64,000 nucleotides of DNA from an uncultured Pontibacter sp. (GTDB lineage Bacteria; Bacteroidota; Bacteroidia; Cytophagales; Hymenobacteraceae): the NCBI GenBank assembly GCA_947499125.1, contig CANMMP010000005.1:62001-126000 (forward strand). Direction: 5' to 3'. Below are positions 46,181-53,763 of this stretch, in pieces. How positions within the stretch are numbered: position 1 is the first letter of the stretch; each line of letters begins with the position of its first letter. Both the position numbers and the translations under genes were made by a program. Under the pieces are notes generated by a model. The model saw nothing but the letters and a program-made list of their open reading frames with translations, searched no databases and was not told the DNA's origin.

Positions 46181-46980
46181 GTCATCCCGAGCGAAGCCGA
46201 GGGATCTTATAGTTTCTCAAATGTCATTTTGAGCTTGCAAGACCTAGCAGTGTGCGCAGCTCCTGCGAGTCGAAGATTCCGAACTTGTTTCGGGACGTCT
46301 GATGTCCAATATCATCTAATTTGTCATTTCGAGCATTCTTGAGACGAGAGTCGAAAAGAGCCAGCGTAGCTGTGAGGAATCTTATATGTCCTATTGTTGA
46401 AGCAATCTTCAACTTTGAACCAAGCTATCCTTTCAATTACACTCTTATCCTGGGAGCTCTATTTACCTACAATTTTATAGTTGGCTTTATGCGCTCAAGG
46501 CCGCGAGGCCTCGTCTTTGGGCATCGCGCGGTGTACATTTCTTTTGCTCGTTCCTCGCAATGCCTTACGGCACCAGAAATCTACAAGGCGCTCAACCCAA
46601 AGACTGATATCTTTCGATAGCTACATCTAAACTATACTTTGAAACAATAAGCTTCGACTTTTCTCATGGCTATACTTCCGTAGGGACAGGTCGCGACCTG
46701 ACCATTCTTAGATTGGAACTATAAAACTATAGTTTATGAATTGGCAACAGCAGAAAGTCCCCCTTCGAAGGGGGCAGGGGGATGACCAACGGCAACGATG
46801 AAACCATAAAACATACTATAGCACCAGCTGAACTGTCCCCTTAAGGGGACTATAGGGGTGTTTAGGCTGAAACTATAAAACGATATATCAACTAGAGCAG
46901 CATTCAGAATTCCCCGCCTTGGACTACCGAGAAGCGAGTTCGAAGGTAGCGAGCGTAGCTCTGAGGGGTTAGGGGTGGTT
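46181..46980. repeat. Composite intergenic repeat module, copy 1
   Basis: This stretch shares, in the same order, several blocks with 50368-51013: a TCATxxCGAGCG..CCGAG..ATCTTA segment, a 23-base block (46237-46259), a 39-base block with a GGCC-GCGA-GGCC hairpin (46491-46529), a 39-base block identical in both copies (46585-46623), GGGACAGGTCGCGACCTG (46683-46700), and a TGTCCCCTT.AGGGGAC hairpin (46834-46861). A repeat B copy (46754-46784) and a diverged repeat A end it. A frame of 99 codons crosses it but is not convincing as a gene. Confidence 0.8.
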
Positions 46981-47151
46981 GAACCACAGCAACTATAGAA
47001 CACCTAACGTATCTACAACTTTAGAAGAAATTCCCCTCTCGGGAGGGGTAGCGGTGGGTTAACTACCTCACCTGTTCTTAGAAGAGGCTAGGGCGAATTT
47101 AAAGCAACTATAAACTTAACCTCAGCTTGGCAGCCACCTGCAGTCAGAAAG

Positions 47152-47742
47152 CTACAGTTTCATCCAGCGCTGTATCTCCTGCTCTGCAAACTTCTCATCT
47201 TTCCAGCTTACAAACTGTAAGGGTTGTGCCGGGTCGTGGTGCTCGAACCATAGTTTAAGTATTTCCATTACAGCCGGGTATTGTTGCCTGAAAGCGACAA
47301 AGTTGGTGGCCTCGATCAAACGCTCGGTGGGGCGAGCCGGCACGGTTACAATGATCGGGTAGAGGTCTCCGTCGTGAGTTTGCAGCAGGAGTGTTGCAAC
47401 TGGTACTACTTCTGTTACGGTGCCGGTCTCTAACCTCTCTGATAATAGTATTGTTTTGATTCCCTGGCCATCTGGGCCAACTTCAGTAGAAGGTATAAAC
47501 CCAAAATTTCCTGGGTAAGGTAAGAAGGGTATCTTTTTCTCACCTCCGGCTTGTTGTGCTGCTTCAAAAGATTTTGTGGCTTGGTTATAGGCTATAGCTG
47601 TATTGTTGCCGGCAGGCACTTCTATTACAGCTTGTAGTTGCCGTGCACCGTTGTAGGTGGGAAGTGTAGCATAATCTGTTTGGCAAGCCGAGAAAATAAG
47701 CGCAAGTATAAGCACCAGGGAGCGGGTAAAGTATAAAGGCAT
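47152..47742 (-). CDS. Inorganic-pyrophosphatase-like lipoprotein with altered metal site
   Basis: A 196-residue lipoprotein (lipobox FSAC, Cys20). The mature part resembles family I pyrophosphatases: VIEVPAGNNTAIAY, FLPYPGNFGFIPST (about 73-86), then DGQGIKTILLSERLETGTV and QTHDGDLYPIIVTVPA. In true enzymes the block reads DGDPLD with three metal-binding aspartates; here it is D91-G-Q-G-I-K96, so two are lost. It is therefore probably an inactive or repurposed enzyme outside the cytoplasm. Surrounded by repeat DNA upstream of rplS's terminator. Confidence 0.8.
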   Translation of the reverse strand: MPLYFTRSLVLILALIFSACQTDYATLPTYNGARQLQAVIEVPAGNNTAIAYNQATKSFEAAQQAGGEKKIPFLPYPGNFGFIPSTEVGPDGQGIKTILLSERLETGTVTEVVPVATLLLQTHDGDLYPIIVTVPARPTERLIEATNFVAFRQQYPAVMEILKLWFEHHDPAQPLQFVSWKDEKFAEQEIQRWMKL

Positions 47743-47805
47743 AACTATAAAAGTAATAGGATGATTTTAGGTAGCAGAAGTGTTGTGGCTCAGGAAACTA
47801 CATAA

Positions 47806-47838
47806 AAAAAGGAGCCGTTGCATAAACGGCTCCTTTTT
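47806..47838. terminator. Terminator of the rpsP-rimM-trmD-rplS operon
   Basis: AAAAAGGAGCCGTT pairs perfectly with AACGGCTCCTTTTT around a 5-base loop, just past the rplS stop on the minus strand. Confidence 0.92.
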
Positions 47839-47866
47839 AACTATGGAAAATTTGTGAAAACAGGTA

Positions 47867-48220
47867 TTATCTTCTTTCCTTGATTCTTGCAGCCTTACCT
47901 TGCAATCCTCTCAGGTAGTACAATCTAGCTCTTCTAACTTTACCTTTACGAATAAGCTCAATTTTCTCGATAGATGGAGAAAGAAGCGGGAAAATACGCT
48001 CTAAACCGATCTGGTTAGAAATTTTTCTTACTGTGAAAGTTTCGCCGTTTGTGTTAACGTTCTTACGCTGAATAACAACGCCCTGGAACTGCTGAATACG
48101 CTCTTTGTTACCCTCACGGATTTTTACGTGGATGTTAATAGTATCACCCGCCTGGAAAGCAGGGAACGATGCACGTTTGTCTGTAGATTCCTGCTCAATT
48201 AATTTAATTAATTCGCTCAT
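47867..48220 (-). CDS. rplS: 50S ribosomal protein L19
   Basis: A 117-residue ribosomal protein at the 30S-50S interface. Signatures: [33 protein letters not shown] and [18 protein letters not shown], ending with [20 protein letters not shown]. Length is normal. It is the last gene of the classic rpsP-rimM-trmD-rplS cluster, with a 153-base gap before it holding its own promoter box. Confidence 0.97.
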   Translation of the reverse strand: MSELIKLIEQESTDKRASFPAFQAGDTINIHVKIREGNKERIQQFQGVVIQRKNVNTNGETFTVRKISNQIGLERIFPLLSPSIEKIELIRKGKVRRARLYYLRGLQGKAARIKERR

Positions 48221-48265
48221 GGCTATGTTCTTTAAGCTAAAGTGTCTTCTTCAAAATTCGGACTG

Positions 48266-48273
48266 CAAAGATA
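48266..48273 (-). promoter_or_regulatory. -7 promoter box of rplS
   Basis: The minus strand reads TATCTTTG, an exact TAnnTTTG match, 46 bases before rplS, allowing it to be made apart from trmD. Confidence 0.6.
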
Positions 48274-48373
48274 TGCAAATATTTTTTACATAAGAATACT
48301 TGCCCGAAAAATTATTTTTGTTGTGTAATAATATGTTATCAGTTGGCTTATAGTCAACTATAACCTGTGTTTT

Positions 48374-49051
48374 TTACTCGCTCAGCAGGTCTGGGCGGCG
48401 CTGTCTGGTGCGTTCCACGGCCTGTTCAAAACGCCACTGTTCTATTTTTGGGCCATCTCCCGATAATAAGATATCCGGCACTTGCAGTCCTTTATAATCA
48501 GCAGGGCGGGTATATACCGGCGGGGCCAGCAATCCATCCTGGAAAGAATCTGTCAGGGCCGAAGTTTCATCGTTCAGTACGCCCGGTATTATGCGTATGA
48601 TAGCATCTGCCAATACAGCCGCACCCAACTCACCACCTGATAGTACATAATCTCCTATGCTTATCTCGTGGGTAATGAATTGCTGGCGCACGCGCTCATC
48701 AACTCCTTTATAATGTCCGCAAAGTATAATAATGTTGCGCAGCAGCGAAAACTGGTTTACAATGTTCTGGTTCAGCGTTTGGCCGTCCGGTGTCATGTAA
48801 ATTACAGCATCGTAGTCGCGTTCCGCTTTCAGGTCCGACAGGCACCTGTCGATCGGCTCTATCATCATCACCATACCGGCACCACCACCAAAAGCATAAT
48901 CATCTATCTGGCCATGTTTGTTGATGGCGTATTTACGCAGGTCGTGCACGTGTACTTCGGCAAGGCCTTTTTGCTGCGCGCGTTTCAGTATAGAATGGCT
49001 AAAGGGGCTGTCCAACAGGTCAGGCTGGCAGCTGATAATATCGATACGCAT
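48374..49051 (-). CDS. trmD: tRNA (guanine-N1)-methyltransferase
   Basis: A 225-residue SPOUT enzyme that methylates G37 of tRNAs and prevents frameshifting. The trefoil-knot SAM site shows [14 protein letters not shown] and [27 protein letters not shown] sequence (about 120-155). [17 protein letters not shown] near 52 is also diagnostic. The ATG shares one base with the rimM stop (49051). Length is slightly short of E. coli but normal here. Confidence 0.97.
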   Translation of the reverse strand: MRIDIISCQPDLLDSPFSHSILKRAQQKGLAEVHVHDLRKYAINKHGQIDDYAFGGGAGMVMMIEPIDRCLSDLKAERDYDAVIYMTPDGQTLNQNIVNQFSLLRNIIILCGHYKGVDERVRQQFITHEISIGDYVLSGGELGAAVLADAIIRIIPGVLNDETSALTDSFQDGLLAPPVYTRPADYKGLQVPDILLSGDGPKIEQWRFEQAVERTRQRRPDLLSE

Positions 49052-49632
49052 TATTTTTCCTCTTCCGTGCCCTCATCAGCATCATCTGCATCTTCGGGGC
49101 GGCTCGGTTGGGTATATACTTCCAGCAATCCTTCGGGTAAGCTTACATGTAGCATCTTTCCTTCGTGGTCTGCGCGGATCATGGTTTCATCCATTACCGG
49201 TATCAGCATTTCCTGGTTCTGGTAATCCATAGCCATTAGCTGCTGTTGCGGCATGTCGTAAAAGTCTTTTACAGTGCCCAGCTCGCCGTGGCTCTCGTCT
49301 ACTACCTTATAACCGATCACATCATGAAAGTAGAATTGACCTTCTTCCAGTTCAGGTAATTCGTTAAGGGGTAAGTATAAAGCGGTGTTGCGAAGCTTTT
49401 CAGCCTGTTCCAGGGTATTTATATCTTCAAACCTGATGATGAAGCGGCCTTTTTGCTGGGGCTCCATGGCATCAATAAAAAATGGAACCAGTCTTCCCTG
49501 TTGGTCAAGGAAAACTGATTCCAGATCTTCATAATCTTCAGGGAAATCGACGTCAAAGAACGCGACAACCTGACCTTTTATGCCATGGGTCTTAACGATG
49601 TATCCAAGCTGAAAACAAGCATCAATATTCAT
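49051..49632 (-). CDS. rimM: 16S rRNA processing protein RimM
   Basis: A 193-residue 30S maturation factor. The N-terminal domain begins [20 protein letters not shown], and the PRC-barrel domain follows ([20 protein letters not shown], then [20 protein letters not shown]). The C-terminus is an acidic tail ([14 protein letters not shown]) beyond the usual fold. It overlaps trmD by a base and follows rpsP by 12 bases. Confidence 0.95.
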   Translation of the reverse strand: MNIDACFQLGYIVKTHGIKGQVVAFFDVDFPEDYEDLESVFLDQQGRLVPFFIDAMEPQQKGRFIIRFEDINTLEQAEKLRNTALYLPLNELPELEEGQFYFHDVIGYKVVDESHGELGTVKDFYDMPQQQLMAMDYQNQEMLIPVMDETMIRADHEGKMLHVSLPEGLLEVYTQPSRPEDADDADEGTEEEK

Positions 49633-49644
49633 GGCACAGCTAAA

Positions 49645-50205
49645 TTATGCTTGCTCTTCAGTAGTAGCATCGCCTTCAGCAGCCGCTTCCGGTGCTTCAG
49701 GAGCTTCTTCTTCTACTTCAGGAGCAGGTGCGTTAGCAGCAGCTTTCTCAGCATCACGCTGACGGATAGCCTCTGCACGAGCTTCTTTCTTCTTAGTTTC
49801 AGCTTCAAGAGCAGCTTTCTTAGCAGCTTCTTTAGCAGAACCTAAAGACTCAACTTTACCAGCGATCTTAGCATCTTTCGCATTCTTCCACTCTTCGAAA
49901 CGAGTGTCAGCAGTTTCCTGCGTGATAGCGCCTTTGTTTACACCGATCTGAAGGTGTTTTTTGTAAAGGATACCTCTGTAAGAAAGCATCGCTTTTACAG
50001 TGTCAGTTGGTTGCGCTCCATTCATCAACCACTGGAATGCCTTCTCGTCAGAGAAGTCGATAGACGCAGGGTTTGTGTTTGGGTTGTAAGTACCCAATTT
50101 CTCGATGAACTTACCATCACGTGGCGAACGAGCGTCAGCTACTACGATATCGTAGATAGCGGCTTTTTTGCGGCCTCTGCGGGCCAGTCTGATTTTAACA
50201 GCCAT
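49645..50205 (-). CDS. rpsP: 30S ribosomal protein S16 with long C-terminal extension
   Basis: A 186-residue S16. The start is the ATG at 50205, giving the family N-terminus [20 protein letters not shown]; a longer frame from 50244 adds unrelated residues. The core fold covers about the first 80-85 residues, which is the whole length in E. coli. Beyond it come a charged helical region and an Ala/Glu-rich tail ([20 protein letters not shown]) seen in Bacteroidota S16. First gene of the operon, promoter box 52 bases upstream. Confidence 0.96.
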   Translation of the reverse strand: MAVKIRLARRGRKKAAIYDIVVADARSPRDGKFIEKLGTYNPNTNPASIDFSDEKAFQWLMNGAQPTDTVKAMLSYRGILYKKHLQIGVNKGAITQETADTRFEEWKNAKDAKIAGKVESLGSAKEAAKKAALEAETKKKEARAEAIRQRDAEKAAANAPAPEVEEEAPEAPEAAAEGDATTEEQA

Positions 50206-50256
50206 TTTATATAATTTATTAAGTCGGCGGAACCCGTCCACCATTTTTTAGAACCG

Positions 50257-50264
50257 CAAAGGTA
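50257..50264 (-). promoter_or_regulatory. -7 promoter box of rpsP operon
   Basis: The minus strand reads TACCTTTG, an exact TAnnTTTG match, 52 bases before rpsP. Confidence 0.6.
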
Positions 50265-50367
50265 AGTATAGTTTGGGTAATATCAAACTATAGTTGGGTA
50301 GTCATTTTTATAGTTTATACTTTGCTAAGCTGCAGATTTATAGTTGGTTTTATAGTTTCAGTTATAT

Positions 50368-51013
50368 CATTTCGAGCGCAGCCGAGAAATCTTATTAGTC
50401 CTATAGTATTTTGTCATTTCGACGTCAGGAGAAATCTATCGCAGCTTATAGTTGCAAGACCTAGCAGTGTGCGCAGTTCCTGCTAGCGTCTGGGTTCAAT
50501 AGTAGAAGTAACTAGCAACCTGAACCAAGCCTTACTTTCATAGTTGCTTCTAATCCTGGGAGCTTTACTTACCTATTGTTTCAATCGAGCTTTGGTGCGC
50601 TCACGGCCGCGAGGCCTCGCCTTCGGGCATCGCGCTGCTGCTTTCTTGCTATCCTCGTACCTCGGATTGCCTTACGGCACCGCAACAAATCAAAGGCGCT
50701 CAACCCAAAGACTGATATCTTTCGATAGCTAATCTATAGTTAGTTTTTGAAACTATAGTTGTATCGCTTTCCCATGGTTGTATTTCCGCAGGGACAGGTC
50801 GCGACCTGTCCCTGCAAGATCTGTAACTATAAAACTATCAATTCAACTTTGCAAAGGCTGGATTGTCCCCTTGAGGGGACTATAGGGGTGTATATTTGCC
50901 AAAGTAATACATCCCCCTACCCCCTTCAAAGGGGGACTTTGTTAAGCTATAACTCCCCGCCTTAGACAAGTCGCAGATCCCGGACTTGATTCGGGAGAGG
51001 GCCAGGGGTGGTT
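50368..51013. repeat. Composite intergenic repeat module, copy 2
   Basis: It shares ordered blocks with 46181-46980: the 23-base block (50454-50476), the GGCC-GCGA-GGCC hairpin block (50597-50635, three differences in 39), an identical 39-base block (50693-50731), GGGACAGGTCGCGACCTG (50791-50808) and the TGTCCCCTT.AGGGGAC hairpin (50864-50891, one difference in 28). A repeat B copy (50910-50940) is inverted relative to that in copy 1. Linker sequences have diverged fully. Confidence 0.8.
50788..50815. repeat. Perfect 28-base palindrome in repeat module copy 2
   Basis: GCAGGGACAGGTCG meets its exact reverse complement with no loop. In copy 1 (46681-46708) the right arm has decayed, leaving only the central GGGACAGGTCGCGACCTG. 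Confidence 0.8.
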
Positions 51014-51112
51014 GGATAAACAGCAACTATAAAACTATAACCTTAGCTAAACAAACACCAAAAACTACTTCCCCTGTTTTAGGGGAAGGTTGGGAAGGGG
51101 TAAAACAAAAAA

Positions 51113-51136
51113 AAGCCCTCCGTTTCCGAAGGGCTT
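51113..51136 (-). terminator. Terminator of the desaturase gene
   Basis: AAGCCCTCCG pairs with CGAAGGGCTT (one G-T pair), and on the minus strand a long T-run follows directly. Confidence 0.85.
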
Positions 51137-51140
51137 CTCT

Positions 51141-51887
51141 TTATGCTTTTACTTTCACCTTAACAGGCTTCAGTTTTATAATGCTCAGTTTATTCAATGT
51201 CCAGATGACCGGCCAGGTTGGGTCTACTTCCCACCATTTAACGCCGAAGTTTACACGGTTTGGTAACTTGTGGTGGTTGTTCTGGAACAATTCACCACCG
51301 GTCAAAAAGTCGAAGAACAGAGAGTTGCGTGACTTGTCATTGTTATCGAAGTTCTGGTAACCATACTTGTGGCCGCTCCAGTTTACGATAGCGCCATGAA
51401 CCGGACCCATCAGGAAGTGAATCGGCAGCAACAGGTACATCCACCAGAACTCAGCAAACTGAATGTAGAACAATACATACAGCACACCCCAACCAATACG
51501 CGAGAAATAAGAATCGCCAAGTTTCTCGATAGCATTCCATACCGGATAATCGCCTTCGAAACGACGCTCTGGCTCCACGCGGTTGTTCAACACATTGTTG
51601 TAGATCTCTTTTGTCTTCCACATCATTGTAAAAGCGTTGTTAGAGAAATGCGGCGAGTGCGGATCGCGCTCAGTATCGGAGAATGCGTGGTGCATACGGT
51701 GCAAAATTGCGTAAGCACGCGGCGATAAAAACGAAGAACCCTGCGCGATGTAAGTCAGCAGGTAAAATGCTTTCTCCCAAAACGGATTCATGGTAAACAT
51801 TTTATGCGCTGCATAGCGGTGCAGGAAAAAGGTCTGTACAAATAAGGATAAGTACCAGTGTACTAAAAAGAAAATAAGGATAGCCAT
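51141..51887 (-). CDS. Acyl-CoA/fatty acid desaturase
   Basis: A 248-residue membrane di-iron desaturase that would put a double bond into acyl chains, adjusting membrane fluidity. The histidine boxes are FLHRYAAHKMF (about 22-32), LHRMHHAFSD (about 62-71) and LFQNNHHKLP near 206, with NWSGHKYGY as an extra histidine site. Four hydrophobic helices surround them. Somewhat shorter than typical stearoyl-CoA desaturases, as is common in Bacteroidota. Monocistronic, with promoter and terminator. Confidence 0.92.
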   Translation of the reverse strand: MAILIFFLVHWYLSLFVQTFFLHRYAAHKMFTMNPFWEKAFYLLTYIAQGSSFLSPRAYAILHRMHHAFSDTERDPHSPHFSNNAFTMMWKTKEIYNNVLNNRVEPERRFEGDYPVWNAIEKLGDSYFSRIGWGVLYVLFYIQFAEFWWMYLLLPIHFLMGPVHGAIVNWSGHKYGYQNFDNNDKSRNSLFFDFLTGGELFQNNHHKLPNRVNFGVKWWEVDPTWPVIWTLNKLSIIKLKPVKVKVKA

Positions 51888-51954
51888 TAAAGCAGTAGTG
51901 TTGATATAAGTTAATTTCTTGGGAAACTATAAGCTGTAGTTTCTGTTACTGCCG

Positions 51955-51962
51955 CAAAATTA
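51955..51962 (-). promoter_or_regulatory. -7 promoter box of the desaturase gene
   Basis: The minus strand reads TAATTTTG, an exact TAnnTTTG match, 68 bases before the start. Confidence 0.55.
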
Positions 51963-52092
51963 CGACAGGTTTTGAATGAAAATAGCCTAAGCGCTATAAA
52001 AGTTCAGAAAGGTGATAAGAATCAGGTTTTGTTAATGAAAAATGGAGGAATGAATAACAACTAATGGGAGAGTAAATCACAGTCATTACTCA

Positions 52093-52764
52093 TTAAGCAA
52101 ACGGTTTCCATACAGTTTCTGAGGGCAACGGAGCGCTTACTTTTATAGTTGTTTTCAGGGTTGGGTGTTCAAATTGTAGTTCGCGGGCATGGAGAGCTAT
52201 ACTTTTGTCGGGTAGGGGAGCGGGTGCGCCATACTTTAGGTCGCCAACTATAGGGCAGCGCATACTTGCTAATTGTACCCTTATCTGGTGAGGGCGGCCG
52301 GTTATCGGGTTAACTTCCAGCAGGTATTTTCCTTGCTGGGTAGCCAGGAGTTTATAGTTTAATTCAGACCGAGAGCCGGCTGCATTTTCTTTAGAATAAG
52401 CTTTGGTAACGTTCCGGGACGAATCTTTTACAAGCCAGTGCACCAGGTTGCCACTTTCCTGCTGCGGTTTATTTAACACAATTGCCCAGTAGAACTTTCG
52501 TGTTTTCTTGCTCCTGAAAAGCTCGTTTAACCGGGCAAGCGCTTTCGAGGTTTTGGCCATCAGCACTACTCCGCTTACAGGCCTGTCGAGGCGGTGTACC
52601 ACACCTATAAATACATTGCCAGGCTTATTATACTTCACCTTAATATACTCCTTCGCCAGGTCAGCCAAGGTTATATCGCCGGTCTCGTCGCCATGCACCA
52701 ACAGGCCTGCCGGTTTATTTACCACCAACAAATGGTTATCTTCAAACAGGACGTCTAAAGGCAT
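52093..52764 (-). CDS. RluA family pseudouridine synthase
   Basis: A 223-residue enzyme that isomerises uridine in rRNA or tRNA. The catalytic motif GVVHRLDRPVSGVVLMAKT (about 54-72) contains the active-site aspartate. NKPAGLLVH at the N-terminus and ITGRPHQIRVQLASMRCPIV near 155 are also family features. No S4 RNA-binding domain precedes it, so it belongs to the short RluA/TruC-like group. The target base is unknown. Confidence 0.93.
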   Translation of the reverse strand: MPLDVLFEDNHLLVVNKPAGLLVHGDETGDITLADLAKEYIKVKYNKPGNVFIGVVHRLDRPVSGVVLMAKTSKALARLNELFRSKKTRKFYWAIVLNKPQQESGNLVHWLVKDSSRNVTKAYSKENAAGSRSELNYKLLATQQGKYLLEVNPITGRPHQIRVQLASMRCPIVGDLKYGAPAPLPDKSIALHARELQFEHPTLKTTIKVSAPLPSETVWKPFA

Positions 52765-52869
52765 GGCTTTTTAATGAATAATCAGGAATGAATAATGGCT
52801 AAAACAAATGTTAAAATATAATGAGCACGAAATTTAATTATTCATCACTCATTAAATCATTATCCATTA

Positions 52870-53691
52870 TTAATATGCTTCTTTATCGGTAGGGAAGTCG
52901 CGGGACTTAACGTCTTTTACATAGTTCTGCACGGCATCTGTCATAATAGTGTGCAGGTCGGCGTAACGGCGTAAAAAACGTGGTTTAAATTCTTTGTTGA
53001 TGCCCAGCATATCGTGCACAACCAGCACCTGGCCATCAACGTGCGGACCGGCACCAATACCAATTATCGGAATTTCGAGGCTTTCGGCAACGCGTTTGGC
53101 AAGGGCAGCCGGTATCTTTTCAAGCACGATCGAGAAGCATCCAAGCTCCTGTAGCAGTTGTGCATCTTCGATCAGTTTCTGTGCTTCCGCTTCTTCTTTT
53201 GCTCTTACAGTATAAGTGCCAAATTTATAAATAGACTGCGGGGTTAAGCCCAGGTGGCCCATAACCGGCACGCCAGCGCTAAGTATTCGCGTAATAGATT
53301 CTTTGATTTCAGCGCCGCCTTCCAGTTTTATACCATGCGCACCCGACTCCTTCATGATGCGGATAGCGGAACGCAAGGCCTCGGAAGAATTGCCCTGGTA
53401 AGAGCCGAAAGGCATATCAACAACTACAAAAGCACGTTTCACGCCACGCACCACAGACTGAGCATGATAGATCATCTGGTCCAGGGTAATAGGCAGCGTG
53501 GTTTCGTGGCCAGCCATTACATTCGATGCAGAATCACCGACAAGCAATACATCTATTCCGGCGGCATCCAGTATGGTCGCCATCGAAAAATCGTAAGCTG
53601 TAAGCATCGATATTTTCTCGCCGCGCTCCTTCATGTTCTGCAACTGGTGCGTGGTGATAATTTTTACATCGCTTTTTTTCTGTACTGACAT
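52870..53691 (-). CDS. panB: 3-methyl-2-oxobutanoate hydroxymethyltransferase
   Basis: A 273-residue TIM-barrel enzyme making ketopantoate, the first committed step to pantothenate and CoA. Signatures: [40 protein letters not shown] (metal and substrate site), HGIKLEGG and [14 protein letters not shown], then [20 protein letters not shown]. Length is normal. panC and panD are not in the window. The next gene on the same strand upstream ends 72 bases away. Confidence 0.97.
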   Translation of the reverse strand: MSVQKKSDVKIITTHQLQNMKERGEKISMLTAYDFSMATILDAAGIDVLLVGDSASNVMAGHETTLPITLDQMIYHAQSVVRGVKRAFVVVDMPFGSYQGNSSEALRSAIRIMKESGAHGIKLEGGAEIKESITRILSAGVPVMGHLGLTPQSIYKFGTYTVRAKEEAEAQKLIEDAQLLQELGCFSIVLEKIPAALAKRVAESLEIPIIGIGAGPHVDGQVLVVHDMLGINKEFKPRFLRRYADLHTIMTDAVQNYVKDVKSRDFPTDKEAY

Positions 53692-53763
53692 GGCTTTTGT
53701 AATTTTTTGTAAAGCTATAAAACTTCCGAAACAATAACAGCCACCCGCAGGCAGCTGTTTTGG

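Larger units (their letters stand above)
46026..47151. other. 1.1-kb gene-free region filled with repeats
   Basis: It lies between the converging coiled-coil and pyrophosphatase-like genes. Apart from the terminator at its left end it consists of the composite module, repeat B, repeat A at 47028-47060 (AATTCCCCTC..GAGGGGTAG) and many AACTATA heptamers. I find no supported gene. Confidence 0.75.
50206..51140. other. 935-base gene-free region filled with repeats
   Basis: It lies between the rpsP start and the end of the desaturase gene, both minus strand. It holds the rpsP promoter, AACTATA heptamers, the second composite repeat module, a repeat B copy and the desaturase terminator. I find no supported gene. 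Confidence 0.75.

Noticed and set aside
46321..46620. A 99-codon plus-strand frame in the repeat region
   Set aside because: It runs across blocks of the composite repeat; the second copy keeps only a fragment in another context, and the amino acids outside the shared DNA blocks do not match. It looks like a chance frame over conserved DNA.
50544..50732. A 62-codon plus-strand frame resembling part of the one at 46321
   Set aside because: Similarity is limited to the shared nucleotide block; after it the two frames diverge, and the identical 39-base block is read in different frames.
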